Assembly (NCBI GenBank): GCA_964654815.1
Contig: CAZZLH010000032.1
Span: 1 to 13,408, forward strand
DNA from: ZLKRG08 sp964654815
GTDB lineage: Bacteria > Actinomycetota > Actinomycetes > Nanopelagicales > Nanopelagicaceae
Direction of reading: 5' to 3'
Length of the DNA: 13,408 nucleotides
Under the pieces are notes generated by a model, which was not told where the DNA came from, made no database searches, and saw only the letters and a list, made by a program, of their open reading frames with translations. Shown piece after piece: positions 1-7,163 of the stretch (position 1 is the first letter of the stretch; every line of letters begins with the position of its first letter). A program made the position numbers and the translations under genes.

Positions 1-235
1 GTGGGTAAGCCTCAAAGTGATTTGGCTTGAAGTAGTCGGTCCAAAGCACCCATAGATGCTCCTTTACTTGATGTGAACGCTCTTCTTTAATTGCAACAGA
101 GCGTGATTTGAAATCTGGATCGCTGGATGCGGCGTACTTCTCCATGCATGCCTTTACTGAGAGCGCTTCGATTCGAGCCTGTGCTGGGTCGTAGACGCCG
201 CAAGGTAGATCGCAATGTGCCTTTACTAGTTTCAT
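1..235 (-). CDS. sodN: Nickel superoxide dismutase SodN (partial, C-terminal part outside window)
   Basis: Reading the minus strand from an ATG at 235 gives MKLVKA followed by HCDLPCGVYDPAQARIEA, the Ni-hook signature of NiSOD. In the mature enzyme His1, Cys2 and Cys6 bind the nickel, and Tyr9 sits near the active site; all four are present. Further on the frame reads VLWTDYFKPNHFEAYP, also typical of actinobacterial SodN, and then leaves the window after 78 codons. The enzyme disproportionates superoxide to peroxide and oxygen, normally as a cytoplasmic hexamer. A good ribosome site (AAGAGGAG, complement of 240-247) precedes the ATG, and an in-frame TAA lies three codons upstream of it, so the start is well fixed. 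That leaves a propeptide of only six residues, shorter than the roughly 14 known for Streptomyces. It is divergent from the maturation protease gene sodX. The family call is very secure. Confidence 0.96.
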   Translation of the reverse strand, partial: MKLVKAHCDLPCGVYDPAQARIEALSVKACMEKYAASSDPDFKSRSVAIKEERSHQVKEHLWVLWTDYFKPNHFEAYP

Positions 236-367
236 TTTCTCCTCTTACTTCCTTTGAACTATTCGGTTATCTGCTTAAATCTCGGGCTGGTTTCTTGCTT
301 TTATTCCTTACTTGGGGCCAATCAAATCTTAATTTCGGGGTAATTCCTGCAGGTAGTTAGGCTTTCC

Positions 368-373
368 TATGAT
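368..373 (+). promoter_or_regulatory. Candidate -10 box for sodX
   Basis: TATGAT is one base from the consensus TATAAT. It would start transcription near 380, leaving a leader of about 24 nt that contains the AGGAGG ribosome site at 391-396. No convincing -35 box is visible 16-18 bp upstream. This is inferred from position and sequence only. Confidence 0.4.
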
Positions 374-392
374 TACTAGTGAAGATTACTAG
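371..392 (+). repeat. Perfect 9-bp direct repeat in the sodN-sodX intergenic region
   Basis: GATTACTAG occurs at 371-379 and again at 384-392, a 13-bp period. The first copy overlaps the candidate -10 box and the second runs into the sodX ribosome site, so a bound protein or an RNA effect could influence sodX. The rest of the 168-bp sodN-sodX gap (236-403) shows the two ribosome sites but no other clear element. Confidence 0.6.
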
Positions 393-403
393 GAGGGGCA
401 GTT

Positions 404-715
404 TTGCGCATCTTCGGCTATGAGGTAGTTGCGGTCACAGGTAACTCAATGCTGCCGACATTCGCCCCCGGTGATCGAGTCTTAGTGAAGTACCGCACCT
501 CGGATTTGCAGCCGATATATGTGGGGCAAGTGGTCCTAATCGAGCGTGAAGGTGAATTGATGTTAAAGCGAATCACACGTTTTGAGATTGGCGCTCATAC
601 TGGCCAGGGAATGGTCTCGGTCGAAGGCGACAACAAGGATGAGTCCATCGATTCAAGGCAGTGGGGCGCGATTCCTTCGAGATTTGTAAAAGCTCGGGTA
701 ATTAGAAAACTTTAA
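404..715 (+). CDS. sodX: Nickel-type superoxide dismutase maturation protease SodX
   Basis: This 103-residue protein is a small member of the signal peptidase I (S24/S26-like) serine protease fold. It shows the catalytic Ser block TGNSMLPT (Ser15), the general-base Lys in LMLKRI (Lys55) and the later block EGDN...S.DSRQWGAIP (about 74-91). It begins almost directly at the Ser block and has no transmembrane anchor, unlike exporting signal peptidases. That fits a cytosolic protease that trims the SodN propeptide to expose the Ni-binding His. The neighbouring divergent sodN confirms this role. The start is a TTG at 404, supported by a strong AGGAGG at 391-396 with a 7-nt spacer and by the N-terminus aligning with the family block. 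The gene converges on kgd with only 16 bp between the two stop codons and no visible terminator hairpin. Confidence 0.92.
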   Translation: MRIFGYEVVAVTGNSMLPTFAPGDRVLVKYRTSDLQPIYVGQVVLIEREGELMLKRITRFEIGAHTGQGMVSVEGDNKDESIDSRQWGAIPSRFVKARVIRKL

Positions 716-731
716 ATCGCACTAAAAATAA

Positions 732-3700
732 TTAGCGGGTAAATGCTTCCTGCATCAGAGCTTTCTGCTCATCTTCGTGAAGATGATGATTACCAGTTGC
801 AGGTGATGCGGTAGCGCGGCGCGAGACTCGACGTAACAATCTTCCGCCAAAGCCAGGGCCACCAAATTGTTCGGAGGTACGTAGCGCGATGAAGGACCAA
901 GGACCTTGATTTGCTGGCTCATCTTGTACCCAGAGCAGGTTGGCATTTGGATGCTTCGCCGCAATCTCTGCCATCTCACGCGCCGGAAGTGGGTAGAGCA
1001 ATTCAACTCGCACGATTGCCGTAGATGTCTCGCCTAACTTCTCGCGCTCAGCGATCAAGTCATAATAAACACGACCGGAGCAGAAGATAACTCGTGATGC
1101 GTTCTGGACCTGTGGGTCATCGATAACCTTCTGGAAGCTACCGGTGGTGAAATCTTCGATCTTTGAAGTCGCAGCTTTTAGACGAAGCAGCGATTTTGGC
1201 GAGAAGTAGATCATTGGTCGACGCGCTGGATTTTTAATATGCCAACGCATGACGTGGAAGAAGTTAGCCGGTGTAGTTGGTTGGACTACCGTCATGTTCT
1301 GCTCGGCGCAGAGTTGTAGGTAACGCTCGATACGCGCAGAGGAGTGGTCTGGACCTTGGCCTTCATAACCATGTGGCAGCGCTAGCACTACTGATGAGCG
1401 CTCGCCCCATTTCTGTAGGGCCGATGATACGAATTCATCGATGATGGTCTGCGCACCATTTGCGAAGTCACCGAATTGTCCCTCCCACATAACCAGAGCA
1501 TCGGGGCGAATCGTGGAGTAGCCGTATTCAAATCCCATTGCAGCAAATTCTGAAAGTAGCGAATCAACCACGAAGAATTGAGTTTCGTAGCTAGTCAGCG
1601 CGCGAAGCGGGGTCCATTCATTGCCATTTTCTTTATCAATTACCACGGCATGGCGATGGCTGAAGGTGCCGCGGCGCGCATCTTGACCGGCGATTCGCAC
1701 TGGATGTCCATCCATCAAGAGCGAGCCATAGGTGATGGTCTCTCCCATTCCCCAATCGATGGTGCCATCTTTGATCATCTCAACGCGCTTTTGTAATTGC
1801 GGTAGCAACTTAGGATGAACAGTGAAACCTTCAGGGATTGCAATCTGTGTGGCGGCAATCTTCTCCACCATCTCGCGAGTGATTGCGGTTGGATTATCTT
1901 GTGGCTCTGCAGTGCTTGGAATCTGCCAATTCATCGACTCTGGTTCGACATTATGAACTGCCGCGAAGATTCCCTCCAATTCCGCCTGGAACTGCTTGGA
2001 AATCTGATCATTCTCTTCTGCAGTGATGTCCCCGCGACCAACTAGCGCCTCGGCATAGAGCGTGCGGGTAGTGCGCTTAGCATCAATCAATTTATACATC
2101 TGCGGCTGAGTGAAGCTTGGCTCATCGCCTTCGTTGTGGCCACGACGTCGGTAGCAGATCATGTCGATCACGACATCTTTGTTGTATTTCTGGCGGTATT
2201 CAAAAGCCCAACGTGCAACTCGTACACATGCCTCAGGATCATCACCATTTACATGGAAGACCGGAGCATTGACTATCTTTGCCACATCGGTCGAATAGCG
2301 CGAAGTGCGCGCAGATCTTGGCGAGGTAGTAAATCCAACTTGGTTATTTACGATCACATGGATGGTGCCGCCAGTGCGATAGCCACTTAATTGGCTCATC
2401 TGCAAGGTCTCCATATTGACGCCTTGTCCGGCGAATGAGGCATCACCATGAAGCAGAATCGGCATCACGCTAAAGGCCTTCTTGATATTTAACTTATCTT
2501 GTTTGGCGCGAACGATTCCTTCAAGGACGGGATTGACTGCTTCTAAGTGTGATGGATTAGCGGCCAAATAGATCTTGGTGGTAGCGCCTGATTTAGCGGT
2601 GAAGACGCCTTCGGTGCCTAAGTGGTACTTAACATCGCCAGAACCTTGAACTTGATTCTCTTGGTAATGGCCTTCGAACTCTTGGAAGATCTGGCCATGC
2701 GGCTTGCCTGCGACATTGGCCAAGACATTTAAGCGACCGCGGTGAGGCATACCGATACAAACTTCATCTAGTCCGCGCTCTGCCGCAGCCGAGATAACTG
2801 CATCAAGCAATGGAATTACCGATTCGCCACCTTCAAGCGAGAAACGTTTCTGCCCGACGAACTTGGTCTGCAAGAAAGTCTCAAATGCCTCTGCGCTATT
2901 TAATTTATTTAGCACATGGATCTGCTCATCTTTTGGCAACTTAGGTGCGCCGACTTCGACCATCTGCTGGATCCAGGCGCGCTCTTCGGGATTATCGATG
3001 TACATGTACTCGATACCGATGGTGCGGCAATATGAGTTGCGAAGGATTCCGAGAATCTCGCGGAGTTTCATAAATGGCTTGCCGCCAAAGCCACCTGTGG
3101 CAAAGGTGCGATCAAGATCCCAGAGCGATAAACCATGAGAACCCACATCTAGGTCTGGGTGCGAACGCATCATGAATTCCAATGGATCCACATCGGCCAT
3201 CAAATGACCGCTCACGCGATAGGCATTGATTAGCTCCAATACCCGCTCAGATTTATCAATATCGTTCTCTTGCGTTACGACATCTTGCGCCCAACGAATT
3301 GGAACATAAGGAATGCGTAGAGATTGGAAGACATGATCATAGAAGGCATCAGATAGTAAAAGTTCATGGATGCGCTTTAAGAAATCACCGGATTGCGCAC
3401 CTTGGATGATGCGGTGGTCATAAGTCGAGGTAAGAGTTACGACTTTGCTGATGCCTAATTTATTTAAAGTCTCTTCACTGGCGCCTTGAAACTCCGCTGG
3501 ATAATCCATCGCACCAACGCCCAGGATCAGCCCTTGTCCTTGAACTAGCCGTGGCACTGAGTGGACGGTGCCGATAGTGCCCGGATTGGTTAGCGAAACA
3601 GTGGTGCCGGCAAAATCTTCTACGGTCAGCGAGTTATTACGCGCCTTCTTAACTGTTGCTTCATATGCGCTCCAGAACTGACCGAAGTCCATCCCTTCGC

Positions 3701-4463
3701 AGCCTTTAATGGATGGCACGAGTAATTGGCGCTCGCCATTTTCTTTGACCAAGTCGATGGCGATACCCAAATTGATGTGCTCCGGGTGGCCAAGTGCTGG
3801 CTTACCCTCTAATTCGGTGAAGAAGGTATTCATCTCTGGCATCTGCTTGACTGCCTCGATCATCGCAAAGGCGATTAAGTGGGTGAATGAGACTTTGCCA
3901 CCACGGGTGCGCTTTAGATGATTATTGATGACGATGCGATTATCAATTAGCAATTTGGCAGGAATTGCGCGAACACTTGTTGCAGTTGGGACATTTAGCG
4001 ATGCTTCCATTGATTGCACAACGCGCCCTGCCACACCGCGAAGTGGTTCGACTCTCGCCGCATTTGGCGTTGCCACAACTGGAGCTGGTTTAACAATTGG
4101 ATCTGCCGGGGTTGGAACTGGCTTACTGCGTTCCTTTAAAACTTCTTGTTGGGTAACTGGCGCAGTTGGAGTAGCAGGCGCAACTGGAGCTGCTACTGGA
4201 GCGGCAACTGGAGCAGGCGCTACCGGTTTGGTTGTCGCCTTTGGCACTGGTGGTACGCCACCCAAAGGAGCGCTCGCAAGTGGATTACCAACTGGTGGAA
4301 CCGGTGCAGCTGCGCTTACTTGGACATTTGCTTGGCCGTTTACCAAACCATTTTTCTTAAAGTATTCGACCCAAGCTGGATCAACAGAGTTAGGATCTTT
4401 TTGATAAGCCTCAAGCATCTCATCTACAAGCCATTGATTGGCTCCGAGATCGCCATTGGTCAC
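732..4463 (-). CDS. kgd: Multifunctional 2-oxoglutarate metabolism enzyme (fused E2o-like/E1o, Kgd/OdhA/SucA type)
   Basis: This 1243-residue protein has the actinobacterial fused layout. An N-terminal helical tail (WLVDEMLEAY, residues 11-20, to about 40) is followed by an Ala/Pro/Val-rich flexible linker (about 50-135) and an acyltransferase domain (about 140-375) with catalytic His350 in DHRIIQGAQSG. The E1o part (about 385-1243) has HRGRLNVL (574-581), the thiamine diphosphate/Mg motif GDASFAGQG...NN (673-707) and GHNEGDEP (775-782). There is no lipoyl domain, as is usual for this family, so the lipoyl carrier must be a separate protein. It acts in the cytoplasm at the 2-oxoglutarate step of the TCA cycle (oxidative decarboxylation toward succinyl-CoA, with side reactions reported in mycobacteria). 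Mycobacterial and corynebacterial relatives are near 1220-1230 residues, so it looks full length. The start is GTG 4463: an in-frame TGA lies nine codons upstream and a -10 box lies 7 nt before it, suggesting a leaderless mRNA. Confidence 0.96.
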   Translation of the reverse strand: MTNGDLGANQWLVDEMLEAYQKDPNSVDPAWVEYFKKNGLVNGQANVQVSAAAPVPPVGNPLASAPLGGVPPVPKATTKPVAPAPVAAPVAAPVAPATPTAPVTQQEVLKERSKPVPTPADPIVKPAPVVATPNAARVEPLRGVAGRVVQSMEASLNVPTATSVRAIPAKLLIDNRIVINNHLKRTRGGKVSFTHLIAFAMIEAVKQMPEMNTFFTELEGKPALGHPEHINLGIAIDLVKENGERQLLVPSIKGCEGMDFGQFWSAYEATVKKARNNSLTVEDFAGTTVSLTNPGTIGTVHSVPRLVQGQGLILGVGAMDYPAEFQGASEETLNKLGISKVVTLTSTYDHRIIQGAQSGDFLKRIHELLLSDAFYDHVFQSLRIPYVPIRWAQDVVTQENDIDKSERVLELINAYRVSGHLMADVDPLEFMMRSHPDLDVGSHGLSLWDLDRTFATGGFGGKPFMKLREILGILRNSYCRTIGIEYMYIDNPEERAWIQQMVEVGAPKLPKDEQIHVLNKLNSAEAFETFLQTKFVGQKRFSLEGGESVIPLLDAVISAAAERGLDEVCIGMPHRGRLNVLANVAGKPHGQIFQEFEGHYQENQVQGSGDVKYHLGTEGVFTAKSGATTKIYLAANPSHLEAVNPVLEGIVRAKQDKLNIKKAFSVMPILLHGDASFAGQGVNMETLQMSQLSGYRTGGTIHVIVNNQVGFTTSPRSARTSRYSTDVAKIVNAPVFHVNGDDPEACVRVARWAFEYRQKYNKDVVIDMICYRRRGHNEGDEPSFTQPQMYKLIDAKRTTRTLYAEALVGRGDITAEENDQISKQFQAELEGIFAAVHNVEPESMNWQIPSTAEPQDNPTAITREMVEKIAATQIAIPEGFTVHPKLLPQLQKRVEMIKDGTIDWGMGETITYGSLLMDGHPVRIAGQDARRGTFSHRHAVVIDKENGNEWTPLRALTSYETQFFVVDSLLSEFAAMGFEYGYSTIRPDALVMWEGQFGDFANGAQTIIDEFVSSALQKWGERSSVVLALPHGYEGQGPDHSSARIERYLQLCAEQNMTVVQPTTPANFFHVMRWHIKNPARRPMIYFSPKSLLRLKAATSKIEDFTTGSFQKVIDDPQVQNASRVIFCSGRVYYDLIAEREKLGETSTAIVRVELLYPLPAREMAEIAAKHPNANLLWVQDEPANQGPWSFIALRTSEQFGGPGFGGRLLRRVSRRATASPATGNHHLHEDEQKALMQEAFTR
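4181..4216 (-). repeat. Three tandem 12-bp repeats in the kgd linker
   Basis: Three adjacent copies of a CNACTGGAGCNG unit (4181-4192, 4193-4204, 4205-4216) encode a repeated Ala-Pro-Val-Ala tetrapeptide around residues 83-95 of Kgd. They sit in the flexible linker before the acyltransferase domain, where length changes should be tolerated. The unit length of 12 keeps the frame when copies are gained or lost. Confidence 0.75.
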
Positions 4464-4470
4464 GGGTGTA

Positions 4471-4476
4471 ATACTA
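4471..4476 (-). promoter_or_regulatory. Candidate -10 box of a leaderless kgd promoter
   Basis: On the minus strand TAGTAT is followed by 7 nt (TACACCC) and then the GTG start of kgd. That spacing puts the transcription start at the first base of the start codon. No Shine-Dalgarno sequence is visible, which agrees with leaderless translation. The -35 region is weak (TTCTGA at 17-bp spacing). Confidence 0.6.
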
Positions 4477-4591
4477 CTTTGGATTTTTCAAGGTCAGAAA
4501 TCCACCCAGAATTTAGCGGTGAAAATGGCGCTAGATGTGTCCCGTATTACTTCCCTTGTTGAATTCAGTATTGCTGAGAGCGCTAAAAACC

Positions 4592-4969
4592 TTAATTACG
4601 CTCTGGAGTTAGCGATACCGCCGCTGCCACTGCAGAACCAGCAATAATCACTGTTACTAATCCGAGCAGAATCAATCCCTCATCAAACATGTATTTAGAC
4701 ATTCCTAAGAAAATTAGATTTAGCAAAGTCGCTGGCGCCCTTGAAAAAGATTTGTTGTTATAAAAACCCCAAGCAAGGAGTAAGAGCACCGCAGCACCAA
4801 CGGAGGCATAGATAATCTCTCCAGCCAGCGCATGGCGATCATCGACATTATCTGCCACAAAATTCTGCACAATCAGGTAGATATCTAGGGATAGCACCAC
4901 AAGCCCTTCAATCAAAAGTAGGGCAGCCGCGATGGTCCAGCGCCACGCTCGAGATTGAAGATTGATCAT
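4592..4969 (-). CDS. Small four-helix integral membrane protein, function unknown
   Basis: From ATG 4969 the product has 125 residues, starting MINLQSRAWRWTIAAALLLI. Four hydrophobic segments are visible at about 12-35, 48-68, 78-95 and 97-118. The C-terminus is short and polar (LTPERN). It resembles the many small uncharacterised membrane proteins of Actinobacteria, but I recognise no specific family and assign no function. A TTG at 4999 would add ten residues, but ATG 4969 is preferred because a -10 box TAGACT lies exactly 7 nt upstream. The gene points toward kgd with a 128-bp gap; kgd has its own likely promoter, so they need not be one operon. Its start codon overlaps that of the divergent gene at 4968 by two bases. 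Confidence 0.75.
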   Translation of the reverse strand: MINLQSRAWRWTIAAALLLIEGLVVLSLDIYLIVQNFVADNVDDRHALAGEIIYASVGAAVLLLLAWGFYNNKSFSRAPATLLNLIFLGMSKYMFDEGLILLGLVTVIIAGSAVAAAVSLTPERN

Positions 4970-5414
4970 GGAACCTAGTCTACCGATTGAAAATCCCAAG
5001 AGTTATGACAGCTATCACGATTCCCTTACCCATCATTATTCAGCGCCAGTCTTTTATGATGCCCTGAGAAGAGAGATTTCCTTTGCTAGACGTGAAGGCA
5101 ACAATGTGGCAGTCCTAAAATTCCAATTAAGTAAATCAGTGAAGTTGGACCAGATGCTCTATTTTGCAAATGAACTCGAGCTTTCGGTGCGACAACATGA
5201 TCTGATTGCCAGAATAGCAGAGCGTGAATTTGTGGTCTTACTGAGATTTGGTTCGGATATCACCTCAGCCTGCGAGAGCTTGGTCACTCGAATGAAGAAT
5301 GTTGAGAAACGTACCTTCTACTATGGATGGGTGATGTCTGATGGAACTAAAGATTTAGATTCAGTATTGAACGAATTAGATAATCCACAAATTTTTCGTG
5401 CTTCGGCTAATTAA
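4968..5414 (+). CDS. Degenerate GGDEF-domain-like protein at the head of the Tad operon
   Basis: From ATG 4968 the product has 148 residues. Its sequence follows the landmarks of a GGDEF (diguanylate cyclase) domain: DSLTHHYSAPVFYDAL (18-33) matches the DxLTGLxNRxxFxxxL opening, then REISFARREGNNVAVLKF (35-52), then DLIARIAEREFVVLL (78-92), where a cyclase would read DxxARxGGDEFxxLL. The signature GGDEF is AEREF here (84-88), and the segment that would carry the substrate-binding FK..ND..GH residues is shortened and lacks them. Cyclase activity is therefore very unlikely; a binding or scaffolding role is possible. There is no signal peptide or membrane segment, so it should be cytoplasmic. 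It ends 27 bp before tadA and is probably the first gene of the pilus cluster, in the place where TadZ/CpaE is often found. No clear ribosome site precedes the start. The fold assignment is from visual motif matching and is moderately sure. Confidence 0.65.
   Translation: MEPSLPIENPKSYDSYHDSLTHHYSAPVFYDALRREISFARREGNNVAVLKFQLSKSVKLDQMLYFANELELSVRQHDLIARIAEREFVVLLRFGSDITSACESLVTRMKNVEKRTFYYGWVMSDGTKDLDSVLNELDNPQIFRASAN
4977..4982 (-). promoter_or_regulatory. Candidate -10 box of a leaderless promoter for the small membrane protein
   Basis: On the minus strand TAGACT is followed by 7 nt (AGGTTCC) and then ATG 4969. It fits the TANNNT pattern at leaderless spacing and lies inside the first codons of the divergent gene at 4968. 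No clear -35 is seen. Confidence 0.5.
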
Positions 5415-5429
5415 TAAACAAGTAGGTCT

Positions 5430-5435
5430 TAACTT
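5430..5435 (+). promoter_or_regulatory. Candidate -10 box before tadA
   Basis: TAACTT (TANNNT) lies 6 nt before the tadA ATG in the 27-bp gap after the GGDEF-like gene. No Shine-Dalgarno sequence is present, so a leaderless internal promoter would explain how tadA is translated. The alternative is read-through from the upstream gene with a weak ribosome site. Confidence 0.35.
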
Positions 5436-5441
5436 CTGCCC

Positions 5442-6437
5442 ATGTCGTCGGTGGGCAGTGATATCGATTTTTCTGTTACTTATGGAGCTCTCTTCCCCTT
5501 TATAAGTGACTCGACTATCGAGGAGATTTGGATCAATACTCCCGAGCGAGTGTTCGTTGCGCGAAATGGGCGTAGCGAGTTGACCAACTTGCTGCTCACC
5601 GCCGATGAAGTTAGAAACATAGTAGAGCGAGCACTTATGTGGAGTGGCCGCCGTCTAGATTTATCTGAACCTTTCGTCGATGCCCGACTTCCAGATGGTT
5701 CGAGGTTGCATGTAGCGATCCCTGAAATTACCGCGGAGCATTGGGCGGTAAACATTCGCAAGCATTTACTGCGAAACATGGAATTGCAGGATCTGGCAGA
5801 TCTGGGCGTGATGTCAGCAGAAATTTCAGAATTTCTCGTAAAGGCTGTGGCATCTGGTCAAAACATTTTGGTAAGCGGTGGCACTCAAGCTGGAAAAACC
5901 ACCTTACTTAATGCATTGGTCTCGGCGATTCCTACCGACGAGCGTGTCATTACGGTGGAAGAGGTTTTTGAATTACGTCCGGTTTTACCAGATGTGATTG
6001 CCTTACAAACTCGTGGGGTAAATATGCAGGGAGATGGCGAAATACCCTTGCGGAGATTGGTTAAGGAATCGCTTCGTATGCGTCCGTCGAGGTTAGTCAT
6101 AGGCGAGGTAAGAGAGGCCGAGGCGCTAGACCTATTGATCGCGCTTAATTCTGGACTTCCAGGGATGGGAACCATCCATGCAAATTCGAGTAGAGATGCC
6201 ATCTTGAAATTACAAACTTTGCCATTGTTAGCTGGAGAGAACATATCTCAGAGATTTATCGCACCAACTGTTGCCTCAGCCATTGATCTTGTCATTCACA
6301 TACAGCTCTCAAAATCGGGAGAGCGCAAGTTGACTGAGATTTCGCGAGTCACTGGAAGGATCGAGAACGACCGGATTGAGCTCGAACTTCTCTATTCATG
6401 GAATGGGAGGGACTATGAAAAAGGGCTTACATGTTGA
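5442..6437 (+). CDS. tadA: Tad pilus assembly ATPase TadA (CpaF family)
   Basis: The 331-residue product is a secretion ATPase of the GspE/PilB superfamily, CpaF/TadA branch. It has an N-terminal domain (about 1-130), Walker A GGTQAGKTT (146-154), a Walker B region LVIGEVRE (218-225) preceded by the basic stretch LRMRPSR, and the His box GTIHANS (243-249). A hexamer of this cytoplasmic ATPase would power assembly of Flp pili through the TadB/TadC platform. The length is near that of the core CpaF domain; the long N-terminal extension found in some CpaF proteins is missing. The start is ATG 5442. The gene overlaps the start of tadB by 23 nt, which suggests coupled translation. Confidence 0.94.
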   Translation: MSSVGSDIDFSVTYGALFPFISDSTIEEIWINTPERVFVARNGRSELTNLLLTADEVRNIVERALMWSGRRLDLSEPFVDARLPDGSRLHVAIPEITAEHWAVNIRKHLLRNMELQDLADLGVMSAEISEFLVKAVASGQNILVSGGTQAGKTTLLNALVSAIPTDERVITVEEVFELRPVLPDVIALQTRGVNMQGDGEIPLRRLVKESLRMRPSRLVIGEVREAEALDLLIALNSGLPGMGTIHANSSRDAILKLQTLPLLAGENISQRFIAPTVASAIDLVIHIQLSKSGERKLTEISRVTGRIENDRIELELLYSWNGRDYEKGLTC

Positions 6438-7158
6438 TTCTCGCAGGTTCCAATTGATTCGTGAACCTTTATTAGTTTCAGCCTTGACCGTACTGATATC
6501 TGTAGTTCTGACCGGCTCCCTTTTCATCAGCTTTGCTCTAGCAATTCTTACCGGAGTGGCAACAAGAGAATTGATCAACCAGAGAAAAGATCGAAAGAAT
6601 AATCAATTGGCAGAAGTTTGGCCTGAGGTGATTGACCACCTGGTCTCTGGCCTCTACTCGGGCCTTTCAATTACTGAATCGCTAGCCGCTCTGGGTGATC
6701 GTGGTCCGGAGCTGATTAAAAAAGATTTCGCCCAATTCAGTCGCGAGACGCGATCTGGTACTGATTTTTCTATTGCGTTATCGCAGATTCGCAAGAATTT
6801 TAGCCACATCGGTAGCGATCAAATTTTTGAGGCGCTCTTACTTGCAAAAACTTTGGGTGGTGGAGATTTGATAAATACGCTTAGAACTTTGGGTTCTTTT
6901 ATGAGAGAGGATTTAGCACTCAATAAGGAGATCGCCATCAAGCATGGCTGGATCAGAAACTCGGCTCATATTTCCGCGGCTGCGCCGTGGCTCTTACTTC
7001 TAATTCTTGCAACACAACCTGGTACAGCTGCAGCCTTTTCAAGTGCCACCGGAGTGCTAATCCTGGTTGCAGGTTTGGTAATGACATTTCTAGCTTATTT
7101 TTGGATGTCCTACCTCTCGAAACTTCCGACTACCCCAAGAGTCTTCATTGGAGTGTGA
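6415..7158 (+). CDS. tadB: Tad pilus platform protein TadB (type II secretion F family)
   Basis: The product has 247 residues from ATG 6415. Two hydrophobic segments lie at about 18-50, then a cytoplasmic T2SSF domain at about 65-185 (with PEVIDHLVSGLYSGLSITESL and a LLAKTLGGGDL motif), then two more membrane segments at about 188-206 and 214-238. This is the TadB topology: an inner-membrane platform protein paired with TadC that links the ATPase to pilin polymerisation. The start is chosen for the GGGAGG at 6405-6410, although the 4-nt spacer is short; upstream in-frame starts would lie deeper inside tadA. It ends 5 bp before tadC. Confidence 0.88.
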   Translation: MKKGLHVDSRRFQLIREPLLVSALTVLISVVLTGSLFISFALAILTGVATRELINQRKDRKNNQLAEVWPEVIDHLVSGLYSGLSITESLAALGDRGPELIKKDFAQFSRETRSGTDFSIALSQIRKNFSHIGSDQIFEALLLAKTLGGGDLINTLRTLGSFMREDLALNKEIAIKHGWIRNSAHISAAAPWLLLLILATQPGTAAAFSSATGVLILVAGLVMTFLAYFWMSYLSKLPTTPRVFIGV

Positions 7159-7163
7159 GTTAG

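Noticed and set aside
127..360. A 77-codon plus-strand frame at the start of the window
   Set aside because: It is antisense to the clearly coding sodN and runs on into the sodN-sodX intergenic region; the protein resembles nothing.
700..740. Possible bidirectional terminator between sodX and kgd
   Set aside because: The 16-bp gap is AT-rich but has no inverted repeat of useful length.
3925..4404. A 159-codon open frame on the plus strand, rich in Gly, Ala and Thr
   Set aside because: It is antisense to the Ala/Pro-rich linker of kgd, whose repetitive codons keep the opposite frame open. No ribosome site or domain is visible.
4464..4591. Possible RNA gene or riboswitch in the 128-bp gap upstream of kgd
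   Set aside because: Only short 4-6 bp palindromes are present and no tRNA or riboswitch pattern is seen; the -10 box beside the GTG argues for a leaderless kgd start.
4970..4999. TTG 4999 as start of the small membrane protein
   Set aside because: It would put the candidate -10 box inside the gene and has no ribosome site; ATG 4969 fits the promoter spacing.
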